A stretch of 64,000 nucleotides of DNA. It comes from Chryseobacterium sp. ISL-6 (GTDB taxonomy: Bacteria > Bacteroidota > Bacteroidia > Flavobacteriales > Weeksellaceae). Under the pieces are notes generated by a model. That model worked only from the letters and a program-made list of their open reading frames with translations. It was not told the origin of the DNA and did not search any database. Both the position numbers and the translations under genes were made by a program. Below are positions 17,596-26,097 of this stretch, piece by piece (the stretch's first letter is position 1; each line of letters opens with the position of its first letter). Location of the stretch: positions 310,001 through 374,000 of the forward strand of contig NZ_JAGGPT010000006.1 in the NCBI RefSeq assembly GCF_018613715.1. Reading direction: 5' to 3'.

Positions 17596-18936
17596 ATGAA
17601 AAAAGTTTGGATTATCGTTTTCGGATTAACTTGTCTGGGTATGAATGCTCAGAAGAAATGGTCCTTAAGAGAATGTGTGGATTATGCGGTAAAACATAAT
17701 CTTCAGGTTATCCAAAATGAATATTCGAAACAAGTTCAGGATTCTAATCTTAAAATTGCTAAAAAAGGATATTTACCCTCTGTATCAGCGAGTGTGGGGA
17801 ACACAGTAAGTTTTGGACAGGCCTCATTAGGAACAGGAAGTATCAGGAATGATAGATTCAGTAATAATGCTAATCTCTCAGCAGATGTTTTAGTTTATAA
17901 TAATGGACGACTAGAGAAAACAATTAGAAAATCACAATTTGATGTTGAGGCAAGTCAGTATGATATAGAAACAATAAAGAATGATATTTCTTTACAGATT
18001 GCACAACAGTATTTAACAACTTTACTGAACAAAGAAATTGTGAAAATTTCTCAAAGTGCTGTTGAGAATGCTCAAAAACAATATGAAAGAGCAAAAATAA
18101 CTACCCTGGTAGGAACAACTGCTGAAACCGTTCTTGCTGAAGCACAATCAGCCGTAGCTAGAGAAAAGCAGAACCTTAAAACCGCAGAAATCAATACCGG
18201 AAGAAGTTTATTTGCCTTAGCTCAACTATTGCAGCTGCAGGAATACAAAGATTTTGATGTTGAAGATGTAGACGTTCCGGACGAGCTTACTCCACAATTG
18301 AAATCTGTAGATGAGGTTTTAACGACTGCTTATGACAATCAGCCGCAGATAAAAGCAGCGGAAAGTAGAATTAGATCTGCTGAAGCGCAAACAGAAGTGT
18401 CTAAAACAGCATTTTGGCCAACGGTAACAGCAAGTGCAGGAATCGGAAGTTTTTATAATAACTTACTTAATACAAATAATGTGGGTAATGCACTGGTTTA
18501 CATTGAAGAGCCCAATTTTTTCCAACAATATAAAGACAACTTCGGGCAGCAGGCCGGATTGTCAGTGAGTATTCCAGTTTTTAATAAAGGAATAACAAAG
18601 TTACAAGTCGAGCAATCCAGGATCAATGAAAGTGTTGCCAAAAATACATTGGAACAACAGAAGCAAACGGTAAGACAAAATGTTCAGAAAGCACAATTTG
18701 ACGTAGATGCTAATTATGAAGCATATATTGCTGCAGTTGAAGCAGCAAAAAGCACAAAGCTTTCAATGGATTTTGCAGATAAGAGTTATGCAGCAGGAAG
18801 AACCACTATCTTTGATTTAAATGTAGCCAGAAATAATTATGCGAATGCACAGGGTTCTGTGGCTCAAGCTAAATTTAATTATCTTTTCAGTCTTAAATTG
18901 TTGAATTTCTATGCAGGAATTCCACTAAGTTTGTAA
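17596..18936 (+). CDS. TolC-family outer-membrane efflux protein, 446 aa
   Basis: Outer-membrane channel of a tripartite exporter or type I secretion system. Signal peptide ends at MNAQ (residue 18). The start of the mature part, KKWSLRECVDYAVKHNLQV, is the typical TolC-family entry. Two OEP repeats with long heptad-rich helices follow (about 50-200 and 250-430), each with the Asn/Ala-rich pattern of the coiled-coil tunnel. Near the C-terminus, SYAAGRTTIFDLNVARNNY is the conserved second-repeat motif. No inner-membrane pump or adaptor is next to it, so it is likely shared by exporters elsewhere. The next gene starts one base after its stop. Confidence 0.93.
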   Translation: MKKVWIIVFGLTCLGMNAQKKWSLRECVDYAVKHNLQVIQNEYSKQVQDSNLKIAKKGYLPSVSASVGNTVSFGQASLGTGSIRNDRFSNNANLSADVLVYNNGRLEKTIRKSQFDVEASQYDIETIKNDISLQIAQQYLTTLLNKEIVKISQSAVENAQKQYERAKITTLVGTTAETVLAEAQSAVAREKQNLKTAEINTGRSLFALAQLLQLQEYKDFDVEDVDVPDELTPQLKSVDEVLTTAYDNQPQIKAAESRIRSAEAQTEVSKTAFWPTVTASAGIGSFYNNLLNTNNVGNALVYIEEPNFFQQYKDNFGQQAGLSVSIPVFNKGITKLQVEQSRINESVAKNTLEQQKQTVRQNVQKAQFDVDANYEAYIAAVEAAKSTKLSMDFADKSYAAGRTTIFDLNVARNNYANAQGSVAQAKFNYLFSLKLLNFYAGIPLSL

Positions 18937-18937
18937 A

Positions 18938-19528
18938 ATGTCTATCCAATCATTAGAAAAATATTTACCACCGAATACACTTCAGTACTTGAAAATCTGG
19001 TTTTCAGATTATTATATTCATATAAAAATTACTCGAAATAGGAATTCTAAGCTGGGAGACTATAGAAAGCTCCCAGATCATTCCCATGAAATAACAATCA
19101 ATTCTACATTGGTTCCCCAACTCTTTTTCTTCGTGCTTACTCATGAGTTAGCTCATCTTATTGCCTTTGAAAAATATGGAAGAAGAATTTCTCCTCATGG
19201 TAACGAATGGAAAGAGACTTTCAGACGGATGCTTCTGGAAAGTACCGAGGTATATGATGAAGCTTTGAGGCCAATTATTATGAAATTTTCAAAGTCTCCA
19301 AAGGCCAATTTTATGGCAAGCCCTGATTTGGTTAAATATTTCCATATTGAGAAACAAGATGATAAACTTCAATTTATTGAAGAATTAAAAGAAGGAGACT
19401 ACTTTATGTACCGAAACGAGAAGTATTTTCTAGAAGGTCTGATTAAAAAAAACTATCTTTGTAAGAACCTGGCTACTGGAAGGAAGTATTCTTTCAAACC
19501 TTTGGCAAGGGTAGAAAAATGCAGTTAA
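18938..19528 (+). CDS. SprT-like zinc metalloprotease-fold protein, 196 aa
   Basis: The protein carries the SprT-like zincin motif HELAH at residues 69-73, with a further histidine at 87 in SPHGNEW as the likely third zinc ligand. The family includes the DNA-protein crosslink protease Spartan and bacterial SprT; the substrate of this bacterial homologue is unknown. The C-terminal 60 residues (EGDYFMYRNEKYFLEGLIKKNYLCKN) resemble the short zinc-ribbon-like or beta end of SprT proteins but with few cysteines. It is cytoplasmic with no signal peptide. The gene begins one base after the TolC-family stop and overlaps the manC region, so the three are probably one transcript. Confidence 0.88.
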   Translation: MSIQSLEKYLPPNTLQYLKIWFSDYYIHIKITRNRNSKLGDYRKLPDHSHEITINSTLVPQLFFFVLTHELAHLIAFEKYGRRISPHGNEWKETFRRMLLESTEVYDEALRPIIMKFSKSPKANFMASPDLVKYFHIEKQDDKLQFIEELKEGDYFMYRNEKYFLEGLIKKNYLCKNLATGRKYSFKPLARVEKCS

Positions 19529-19530
19529 AC

Positions 19531-20613
19531 ATGTCAAAATCAGATAAATACTGTGTAATTATGGCAGGTGGGATTGGTAGCAGATTCTGGCCTATGAGTA
19601 CGCAGAAGTTTCCAAAACAATTTCAGGATATTTTAGGAGTAGGACGTACAATGATCCAACAGACTTACGACAGGATTAGTAAGATCATTCCTAATGAAAA
19701 TATTTTTGTTATTACAAATAAGGAGTATATGAGTCTTTCTCATCAACAATTGCCTGAAATTCCTGAAATTAATATCGTTGGAGAGCCCTTGATGAAAAAC
19801 ACGGCAGCATGTAATCTTTATATGGCAAATAAAATTGCTGAGATTGATCCTGATGCTACAATAGTTGTTTTGCCTGCAGATCATTTAATATTAAAAGAAA
19901 ATGTTTTCCTTGAAAAAGTAGAACTTGCCTTTGACCTAGCTTCAAAAAATGATTATCTGGTTACGTTAGGAATCACGCCAACAAGGCCGGATACCGGTTA
20001 TGGATATATTCAATTTGTTGATAAAAAAGAAGCTGAATGTTTTAAAGTTAAAACATTCACAGAAAAACCAATTTTAGAAATCGCTCAAAGTTTCTTAGAA
20101 AGTGGAGACTTTCTTTGGAATGCAGGAATCTTTATCTGGAATGTGAAAAGTATTCATAAGGCGTTCGAAACCTACCTTCCTGAAATGACTCAACATTTTA
20201 TGGCTTGTGAATATAATGCTGAGAGTGAGGATAATTGTATTGAGCTTATTTATCCAAAAGTTCAAAAGATCTCTATAGATAATGGAATTTTGGAAAAAGC
20301 TAAAAATGTATATGTTATACCTTCAGATCTTGGATGGAGCGATTTAGGGACATGGACTTCTGTTTATGAAAATGCGGAAAAAGATGCTAATGAAAATACG
20401 GTAAAGCTTAAATATCTCCTTGCATATAACTCGAAAGGGAATATTGTTCGGATGAAGAGCAACAACAAGGCTGTCATTATAGATGGACTGGAAAACTACA
20501 TTATCGTAGATACGGATAAAGCACTGCTTATTTGTCCGCGAGACAATGATCAGCTTATAAAAGATTATGTTCTTGACCTGAAGAACTTCAAAAAAGGAGA
20601 GAAGTTTATGTAG
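19531..20613 (+). CDS. manC: mannose-1-phosphate guanylyltransferase, 360 aa
   Basis: Makes GDP-mannose from mannose-1-phosphate and GTP for surface polysaccharide synthesis. The nucleotide-binding signature IMAGGIGSRFWPMSTQKFPKQF is at the N-terminus. Later motifs are NTAACNLYMANKIA, VVLPADHLI, TFTEKP, FLWNAGIFIWN and the conserved DLGWSDLGTW. It has the GT-A nucleotidyltransferase domain only, without the C-terminal isomerase (cupin) domain of bifunctional ManC/AlgA. The start is uncertain: ATG at 19519 overlaps the previous gene, while 19531 (MSKSDKYCVIMAGG) gives the usual family start and is preferred. It follows the SprT-like gene closely. Confidence 0.95.
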   Translation: MSKSDKYCVIMAGGIGSRFWPMSTQKFPKQFQDILGVGRTMIQQTYDRISKIIPNENIFVITNKEYMSLSHQQLPEIPEINIVGEPLMKNTAACNLYMANKIAEIDPDATIVVLPADHLILKENVFLEKVELAFDLASKNDYLVTLGITPTRPDTGYGYIQFVDKKEAECFKVKTFTEKPILEIAQSFLESGDFLWNAGIFIWNVKSIHKAFETYLPEMTQHFMACEYNAESEDNCIELIYPKVQKISIDNGILEKAKNVYVIPSDLGWSDLGTWTSVYENAEKDANENTVKLKYLLAYNSKGNIVRMKSNNKAVIIDGLENYIIVDTDKALLICPRDNDQLIKDYVLDLKNFKKGEKFM

Positions 20614-20643
20614 TAGTGCTTTACTTTTTATAACTTTCAAATT

Positions 20644-21309
20644 ATGATAAAATTGGCATCTAAACTTGTTACATTCACTTTTATTCTTTTAGGAATTTTG
20701 ACATATTCTCAGGAAAAAAAGAAATTTTCAAGTATCCCAAATGTTCTAAAAGAAATTGAACCCAATGGGAAAATTGATTTTTGGGTGTTAGTTTATAATA
20801 CCTATGCAAAAGATCAGGAGATAAAAATCTCAGGGGCAAAAAAAGATTATACACCACAATTCTCGGGCTTTGATCTGTTTCCGGACGAAGATAGTTTTTA
20901 TTATATAGCTTATTCTTCAGGAGGTAAAATAAGTTATATCACTGATCTTGAAAGCCTGAAAGGGTTTATTGGAAAAGTAGATAATGTTGAAGAAGCGGCG
21001 ATTGCTGCGACTATAGATGGATACATGATAGATGAGGAATTTACGGATGTGGCAGGAAATTATTACGAAGACCGGAATAATTATTATTTAGATCTAGGAA
21101 AATTAACATCAAAGGAATGTCCATATCAAAAAACACATTATACATTAACGGTAAACAAAACTACCGGAGCCATAACTAATGTAAAGGATAATGGAACTTA
21201 TATTGAACTTTATAATAAGAAGTGTGCCAACAACCCAAGGCTTTTAAAAATTGAAAAAAAGGAAGAACCAAAAAAAGATGAGCCTAAGAAATCAACCAAA
21301 AGAAAATAA
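20644..21309 (+). CDS. secreted hypothetical protein with Lys/Glu tail, 221 aa
   Basis: Not recognised. Signal peptide at 1-22 (cleavage after TYSQ). The mature protein is mixed alpha/beta with conserved-looking KIDFWVLVYNTYAKDQEIKISGAKK and FDLFPDEDSFYYIAYSSGGKISYITD segments, then an acidic helix and a beta segment ending CPYQKTHYTLTVNK. Two cysteines (in KECPY and KKCAN) might form a disulfide in the periplasm. The last 20 residues are a low-complexity Lys/Glu/Pro tail whose 3' end overlaps the start of the GNAT gene by 32 bases. It lies 30 bases after manC and may be co-transcribed. Confidence 0.75.
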   Translation: MIKLASKLVTFTFILLGILTYSQEKKKFSSIPNVLKEIEPNGKIDFWVLVYNTYAKDQEIKISGAKKDYTPQFSGFDLFPDEDSFYYIAYSSGGKISYITDLESLKGFIGKVDNVEEAAIAATIDGYMIDEEFTDVAGNYYEDRNNYYLDLGKLTSKECPYQKTHYTLTVNKTTGAITNVKDNGTYIELYNKKCANNPRLLKIEKKEEPKKDEPKKSTKRK

Positions 21310-21811
21310 TTTCTACGAAACTGAAAGATTGATCATTCGTCCAATATCTTTGGATGATAGTGCTTTTATATTTGATCTTTATAACAGGCCAAAATTTATT
21401 AAATTTATTGGAGATCGCCAGCTAAAAACGATTTCTGATGCAGAAGACTATATTAAAAACAGATTTCTTCCTCAGCTTGAAAAGTTAGGATTTGGAAATT
21501 ATTTGGTTGTAACGAAAGATGAGAATAAAAAAGTCGGTGCTGTAGGTATTTTTGAACGTGATGGGCTTGATATTCTGGATATTGGCTTCTCTCTGTTGGA
21601 TGAATTTGAAGGAAAAGGTTATGCCTATGAAGCAGCAATGATGGTTAAATCAATTGGAATGGATGAATTCGGATTGAAGAAGATATCTGCTATTACTTCC
21701 AAAGATAATTTTTCTTCACAAAAGCTAATCGAGAAACTTGGATTGAAATTCCAAAAATATGTAACTCTTCCCAATGATGAGGAGGAATTAAGATATTACG
21801 AAACTGAGTAA
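21278..21811 (+). CDS. GNAT N-acetyltransferase (RimJ/RimL-like), 177 aa
   Basis: Transfers acetyl from acetyl-CoA to an amine, substrate unknown. The ATG at 21278 gives MSLRNQPKENNFYETERLIIRPI; an upstream TTG would start inside the previous protein's tail. ETERLIIRPI is the common Acetyltransf_3 opening. The middle holds KVGAVGIFERDG and DIGFSLLDEFEGKGYAYEAA, the acetyl-CoA pyrophosphate loop (EGKGYA). The C-terminal ITSKDNFSSQKLIEKLGLKF is the standard N-x-x-S-x-x-L-x-E-K-x-G-F motif. It overlaps the preceding gene by 32 bases in another frame, so co-translation is likely. Confidence 0.88.
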   Translation: MSLRNQPKENNFYETERLIIRPISLDDSAFIFDLYNRPKFIKFIGDRQLKTISDAEDYIKNRFLPQLEKLGFGNYLVVTKDENKKVGAVGIFERDGLDILDIGFSLLDEFEGKGYAYEAAMMVKSIGMDEFGLKKISAITSKDNFSSQKLIEKLGLKFQKYVTLPNDEEELRYYETE

Positions 21812-21820
21812 ACGAATAAT

Positions 21821-21861
21821 AAATAACACGAATTCTTAAATTGAAAAAATTCGTGTTATTT
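21821..21861. terminator. bidirectional terminator
   Basis: Arms AAATAACACGAATT and AATTCGTGTTATTT are exact inverted copies between the convergent GNAT and peroxiredoxin genes. Confidence 0.85.
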
Positions 21862-21871
21862 ACCTTTAATC

Positions 21872-22321
21872 TTATTTTTCTAAGATCTGTTCTGCAGCTG
21901 TTTTTGAAGTTACTTTTTCAATAACTCTTGTGCAAATTCCCTTTTCGTTAAAGATAAAAGTAGTTCTTACAATTCCCATATAAGTTTTGCCAAATGTCTT
22001 TTTCTCCTGCCAAACACCAAATTTCTCGATAATATCACGGTTTTCATCAGCAACCAAATCATATGGAAAAGCAAATTTGCTATGAAAGTTTTTTTGTTTT
22101 TTTACAGAGTCTCCACTTATCCCTAAAAGCTGAAACCCGGCTTTCTTTAGTTGAGAATAATTATCACTTAAATTACATGCTTCCACAGTACACGTTGGTG
22201 TATTGGCCTGCGGATAAAAGAATATAACTAATTTTTTTCCAATCAATTCCGATGAGATTATTTTTCCTCCGTCCTGATTGATTCCTTCAAAATCGGGTAA
22301 TTTGTCTCCTACTTTCAACAT
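21872..22321 (-). CDS. bcp: BCP-family thiol peroxidase (peroxiredoxin), 149 aa
   Basis: Reduces peroxides with thioredoxin as electron donor in the cytoplasm. The peroxidatic cysteine is Cys44 and the resolving cysteine Cys49 in NTPTCTVEACN, the BCP spacing of five (the usual TPGC is TPTC here). FFYPQANTPTCT and KFGVWQEKKTFGKTYMGIVRTTFI are conserved family segments. It has no signal peptide and is of normal length. It is divergent from nth, 32 bases from its start, so the two share an intergenic region, and repair of oxidised DNA plus peroxide removal would fit that pairing, although the sharing of regulation is inference. Confidence 0.95.
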   Translation of the reverse strand: MLKVGDKLPDFEGINQDGGKIISSELIGKKLVIFFYPQANTPTCTVEACNLSDNYSQLKKAGFQLLGISGDSVKKQKNFHSKFAFPYDLVADENRDIIEKFGVWQEKKTFGKTYMGIVRTTFIFNEKGICTRVIEKVTSKTAAEQILEK

Positions 22322-22353
22322 AATGTTTATTTTTGTTCAAATTTAGTGGTTAA

Positions 22354-22974
22354 ATGACAAAAAAACAAAGGGCAGAACTTGTTCAGTTTGAATTAGAAAA
22401 ACTATATCCCGAAGTTCCCATTCCGTTAGCTCATACTGATGCTTACACATTGACGGTCGCTGTGGCGCTTTCTGCGCAGACAACAGATAAAAAGGTGAAC
22501 GAGGTAACCCCGCTGCTTTTTAAAGTGGCAGGAACGCCAGAAAAGATGGCTAAACTGGAAGTTTCAGAGATTAAAGAACTCATCAAAGAAATAGGACTTT
22601 CAAATACAAAAGCTAAAAATCTAAAAAGAATGGCTGAACTTTTATTGGAAAGACATCATGGGGTAGTGCCCCAGACATATGAAGAACTTGAAGCTCTACC
22701 GGGAGTTGGTCATAAAACAGCCTCCGTAGTAATGAGTCAGGGGTTTGGATTTCCCGCGTTTCCTGTTGATACGCATATTCATAGATTAATGACCCAATGG
22801 AAACTCACCTCAGGAAAAAATGTAGTAGAAACGGAAAAAGACGCAAAAAACATATGGAAGGAAAGTGTTTGGAATAAGCTTCATCTCCAGATCATTTTCT
22901 ATGGCAGAGAATATTCTCCTGCAAGAGGAAAAGGAGACAAAGATTTTATTACAAAGATGATGTTTGAGAAATAA
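22354..22974 (+). CDS. nth: endonuclease III-type DNA glycosylase lacking the Fe-S cysteines, 206 aa
   Basis: Base-excision repair glycosylase/lyase that removes oxidised pyrimidines. The HhH motif LPGVGHKTA holds catalytic Lys121, and the catalytic Asp139 lies in FPVDTHIHRL, matching E. coli K120 and D138. The full Nth fold is present up to LHLQIIFYGREYSPARG. In E. coli Nth the next part is a four-cysteine loop binding a 4Fe-4S cluster; here the tail is GKGDKDFITKMMFEK and the whole protein contains no cysteine. No frameshift toward a cysteine-rich frame is visible. The stop abuts the next, convergent gene. Confidence 0.93.
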   Translation: MTKKQRAELVQFELEKLYPEVPIPLAHTDAYTLTVAVALSAQTTDKKVNEVTPLLFKVAGTPEKMAKLEVSEIKELIKEIGLSNTKAKNLKRMAELLLERHHGVVPQTYEELEALPGVGHKTASVVMSQGFGFPAFPVDTHIHRLMTQWKLTSGKNVVETEKDAKNIWKESVWNKLHLQIIFYGREYSPARGKGDKDFITKMMFEK

Positions 22975-23421
22975 TTAGTGATCCAGCAACCTTCTGTGGT
23001 AATTAATTTGCCCCAGGTGATAGCTCAAATGCCCGATCAAATGAAACAGGAAATATTCAGTTGTCATTTTATATCCCAAAGCTTCAAGAGGATATTCGTT
23101 CTTTAGGTCAGAATCAGTTAATTTGTCAAGGGAAGAATTTACAACTTCAATTGTACTTTCTATTTGCTGAATTAATTCAGTTCGTGGAATATTTTTTAAT
23201 GAAAATTCAAGTTCTCTGTTTCTTATATATCCGGAATGTCCAAGTATTGCACCCACAAAATGGCTAAGATTTCCAACCAAATGAAGACAGAGGTTTCCTG
23301 CAGAATTTGAAATATGCTTGTCTATTAACCAGATTGACTCTTCATTTTGGTACGCTTCAATTTCTGATTTTAATTTATTTAAATCTCTGGTATAAAGAGA
23401 TTTTAGCGAATCTGTTATCAT
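22975..23421 (-). CDS. DinB-like / DUF1572 family protein, 148 aa
   Basis: A small four-helix-bundle protein of the DinB superfamily, members of which bind metal through three histidines and often act in thiol (bacillithiol) chemistry. The start is the ATG at 23421 (MITDSLKSLYTRDL). Candidate metal-site regions are NLCLHLVGNLSHFVGAILG in the first half and EYFLFHLIGHLSYHLGQINYHRRL at the end. The substrate is unknown; bacillithiol involvement is known for some family members, and this bacterium may or may not make it. Its stop codon adjoins the end of nth, with no intergenic space. Confidence 0.82.
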   Translation of the reverse strand: MITDSLKSLYTRDLNKLKSEIEAYQNEESIWLIDKHISNSAGNLCLHLVGNLSHFVGAILGHSGYIRNRELEFSLKNIPRTELIQQIESTIEVVNSSLDKLTDSDLKNEYPLEALGYKMTTEYFLFHLIGHLSYHLGQINYHRRLLDH

Positions 23422-23443
23422 TTTATTATATTTAAGTAAATGT

Positions 23444-23480
23444 AAAAAAAGCCGCAAATATTAATTCGTGGCTTTTTTAT
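23444..23480 (-). terminator. terminator of the DUF885 gene
   Basis: On the minus strand AAAAAAGCCAC pairs (one G-U) with GCGGCTTTTTTT, directly after the DUF885 stop; it lies 22 bases before the next minus-strand gene. Confidence 0.8.
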
Positions 23481-23491
23481 TTTGTTGAAAA

Positions 23492-25288
23492 TTACTTCTG
23501 CTTCTTTGCCCAAAGTTCCATTTTTCTATTCAGGACATCCAAAGGAAGACATCCCTGACTCAAAACTTCGTCATGGAAACTTGCCAGACTAAATTTACTG
23601 CCTAGTTGTTTCTGGTATTTATCACGAAGTTCACGAATTCTTAAAGAACCTATTTTATATCCTAAAGCCTGTCCCGGCATTGCCATGTATCTTTCCACTT
23701 CTGCAGTAGCTCCTGCTCCATCATAGGAAATATTGCTTAAGAAATATTTTATAGCTTCTTCTCTTGTCATTCTTCCTGTATGTAATCCAGTGTCCACGAC
23801 CAATCGTACCGCTCTCAGCATTTGATCACTTAAGTAGCCCATTTTTTGATAAGGATCGGTGTATAATCCAAACTCAGGACCTAAAGTTTCACAGTAATGT
23901 GCCCAACCTTCTCCATAGGCTCCAAACCAACCAAATCTCATAAACTTTGGTAACTTCGTGTTTTCCTGCTGAAGAGAAACCTGATAATGGTGTCCCGGAA
24001 TAGCTTCATGTAAGAATAGGGATTCCATTCCTGAAGTCACATTAAATTTTGAAGGATCGGGAAGAGGAACATAGAAAATGCCGGCTCTTTTTCCATCTGG
24101 AGTTCCCTGGATGTATTCTGCACTCGCACTTGCTTCCCTGAATTTCTCGGTTTGTCTGATTTCAAATTTTGTTTTTGGAGTTACACTAAACATGGTCTTT
24201 AGTTTCGGGGTAATTTTAGACAAAATCCCGTTAAAACCATCCAGAACTTCTTTTGAAGTTTTATAAGGCATTGCTTTAGGATCAGTTTTCACAAAATTGA
24301 TAAATTCTTCCAGGCTTCCGGTAAATCCAACCTGTTGCTTCACTTTTTCCATTTCTGCACGAAGCATGGCTACCTGCTGAAGTCCAATTTTATTAATTTC
24401 TTCAGGCGATTTATTAGTTGTGGTCCAACTTTTTACATAATATTGGTAGATTTCATTTCCTCTTGGAAGACTGTTGTATCCATCAGTATCTCTTCCTTTA
24501 GGAAGGTATTCCGTTTCTAAAAACACGCCCATTTTGGTATAAGCAGGAATGATTTTTTTCAAAATAGCGTCTTTATAAAGAGCTGTAAATTTATCTTTTT
24601 GAGCTTTCGAAAAATCTTTTGGGAAATTTTTGATGGGTCCGTAGAAAATATTTTTGTCAAAATCAGGGGTAATAATTTCCTCCGCTTTCATCTGAGGAAT
24701 CATTTTTACAATCAGTTTTTTAGGTAAAACGACTTTATTATTGATTCCTTCTTTAAAATTTTCTATTGCACTATCCATCCATAAGGGAAATTTATTCATC
24801 CTTTGTAGCCAATCTGCGTAATCTTTTTCTGTTTTAAATGGCTGGCTCCCTTCACCACTTCCGAATAAAGGGAAATTTAAAGGCAGGCCCGTAAACTGAC
24901 TAAATGGAATGTATTCCGGATGGTAAGCATAAGCTTCAATTTTATCTTTCAATGTATAATCCAGAACATCGTAAACTACCTTGTCATCGTCTGAAAGACC
25001 ATTGTAATCTACCTTGTCTAATTGATTTTGAATTGAATTGTAAAAAGCGATCTCTCCTGTGATAAAATCTTTATCGATATTAATCGGCAGTTGATCGTTA
25101 TATCTCGGATCACCTTGTGAGGTAGCATCCAATGGATATAATTTTAGGTATTGTTCATAATAGTTTGAAGCAATAGAATCCAGGTTGGTGGGAGTCACTT
25201 TTGTTAAGGGTGAATCAGATTTTTTACAAGCTGTAAGGCTTACTACTAATCCTAAGCACAAAATACCTTTACATAAAACATTTTTCAT
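23492..25288 (-). CDS. DUF885 metallopeptidase-like lipoprotein, 598 aa
   Basis: A periplasmic or outer-membrane lipoprotein. The signal peptide LGLVVSLTAC puts the lipidated cysteine at position 21. The DUF885 region runs from about 40 to the end. The zinc-site motif HEAIPGHHYQ is at residues 427-436, followed by GWAHYCETLGPEFG, in which a glutamate is the probable third ligand, and LRAVRLVVDTGLHTGRMTREEA, a DUF885 signature. Some members act as carboxypeptidases or dipeptidases; the substrate here is unknown. Full family length. Monocistronic with its own terminator. The 170 bases upstream hold no clear promoter on this strand. Confidence 0.93.
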   Translation of the reverse strand: MKNVLCKGILCLGLVVSLTACKKSDSPLTKVTPTNLDSIASNYYEQYLKLYPLDATSQGDPRYNDQLPINIDKDFITGEIAFYNSIQNQLDKVDYNGLSDDDKVVYDVLDYTLKDKIEAYAYHPEYIPFSQFTGLPLNFPLFGSGEGSQPFKTEKDYADWLQRMNKFPLWMDSAIENFKEGINNKVVLPKKLIVKMIPQMKAEEIITPDFDKNIFYGPIKNFPKDFSKAQKDKFTALYKDAILKKIIPAYTKMGVFLETEYLPKGRDTDGYNSLPRGNEIYQYYVKSWTTTNKSPEEINKIGLQQVAMLRAEMEKVKQQVGFTGSLEEFINFVKTDPKAMPYKTSKEVLDGFNGILSKITPKLKTMFSVTPKTKFEIRQTEKFREASASAEYIQGTPDGKRAGIFYVPLPDPSKFNVTSGMESLFLHEAIPGHHYQVSLQQENTKLPKFMRFGWFGAYGEGWAHYCETLGPEFGLYTDPYQKMGYLSDQMLRAVRLVVDTGLHTGRMTREEAIKYFLSNISYDGAGATAEVERYMAMPGQALGYKIGSLRIRELRDKYQKQLGSKFSLASFHDEVLSQGCLPLDVLNRKMELWAKKQK

Positions 25289-25400
25289 TTCAGAATCTTT
25301 ATAACAACAAAAGTAAGTAATATTAGGAGATCAAAAACGTCCTGATTGTCGATTTTAGAAAAATAATTTTGAAAATATTTTTCAAATTCAATCTATTTTT

Positions 25401-25408
25401 TATCTTTG
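25401..25408 (+). promoter_or_regulatory. possible -7 box (TATCTTTG) for the acidic protein gene
   Basis: A perfect TAnnTTTG match 48 bases before the ATG at 25457; the -33 position is T-rich (TTTTTC) but not TTTG. Confidence 0.5.
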
Positions 25409-25456
25409 CTTAAAACATTTAACAATCATATTATTACAGCTCTTTTTTAAGAAATA

Positions 25457-25918
25457 ATGAAAGGGATTTTAAAAATTTACCATCCGGACGAGACATTAAA
25501 ATACAATATAAGAAGCACTTATTGCAAGGCTATTTATAGTAACCAACAACACTTTCTTGAAGTTGAAGTCATAACGGATGATGGCTTGGATCACGTAGAC
25601 GATGATTCTTTACAGTATAACTTTCCTCAACTTTCACTTGAAGTTTTCGATTTTCCGATTGAATCTGCGGAGATTGAAGGAAAAACGATTAACATCAATG
25701 ATTCCGATGAAGACACCTTTACAGAGGTAGATTTGTTTGATGATGAAGATGCTTTTATCTACGATAATGAGCTTTCATTTGAGAAAAATGAAGCGGGAGA
25801 GCTAGAATTGATCTGGAAAGGAACCATTGATGATTTCTACACAGGATCAGATACTCCAATTGCTTTTAGACTTAAATGCGAATTTAAACAAGACCATATT
25901 GAGATAGACGAAGATTAA
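25457..25918 (+). CDS. acidic conserved-looking hypothetical protein, 153 aa
   Basis: Not recognised. There is no signal peptide or membrane segment. The N-terminus (MKGILKIYHPDETLKYN) and the central part alternate in a beta-strand pattern, with a strongly acidic middle section (runs of Asp/Glu such as NDSDEDTFTEVDLFDDEDAF) and an acidic end (DHIEIDED). The estimated pI is very low. It looks like a small soluble beta-fold protein; function cannot be given. It is monocistronic behind a -7-like box and is followed after 179 bases by the exbB operon. Confidence 0.75.
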   Translation: MKGILKIYHPDETLKYNIRSTYCKAIYSNQQHFLEVEVITDDGLDHVDDDSLQYNFPQLSLEVFDFPIESAEIEGKTININDSDEDTFTEVDLFDDEDAFIYDNELSFEKNEAGELELIWKGTIDDFYTGSDTPIAFRLKCEFKQDHIEIDED

Positions 25919-26057
25919 ATTCATCTTCCTCAGTCTTACTATAATCAATTTCTTTTCAAAATTCTTTTTTGGAAAGAAATTTGCTGTTTATGTGGCAATG
26001 GAAAAAATTTAAGTTGTTTTTAAGCATTTTTTAAGACATCAATTAATAATATTCCAT

Positions 26058-26065
26058 TACTTTTG
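26058..26065 (+). promoter_or_regulatory. possible -7 box (TACTTTTG) for the exbB operon
   Basis: TACTTTTG matches TAnnTTTG 32 bases before the exbB ATG. No clear -33 TTTG is present at the normal spacing. Confidence 0.45.
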
Positions 26066-26097
26066 TCGTTTAAAATCATTATAAAATATTCAAATTA

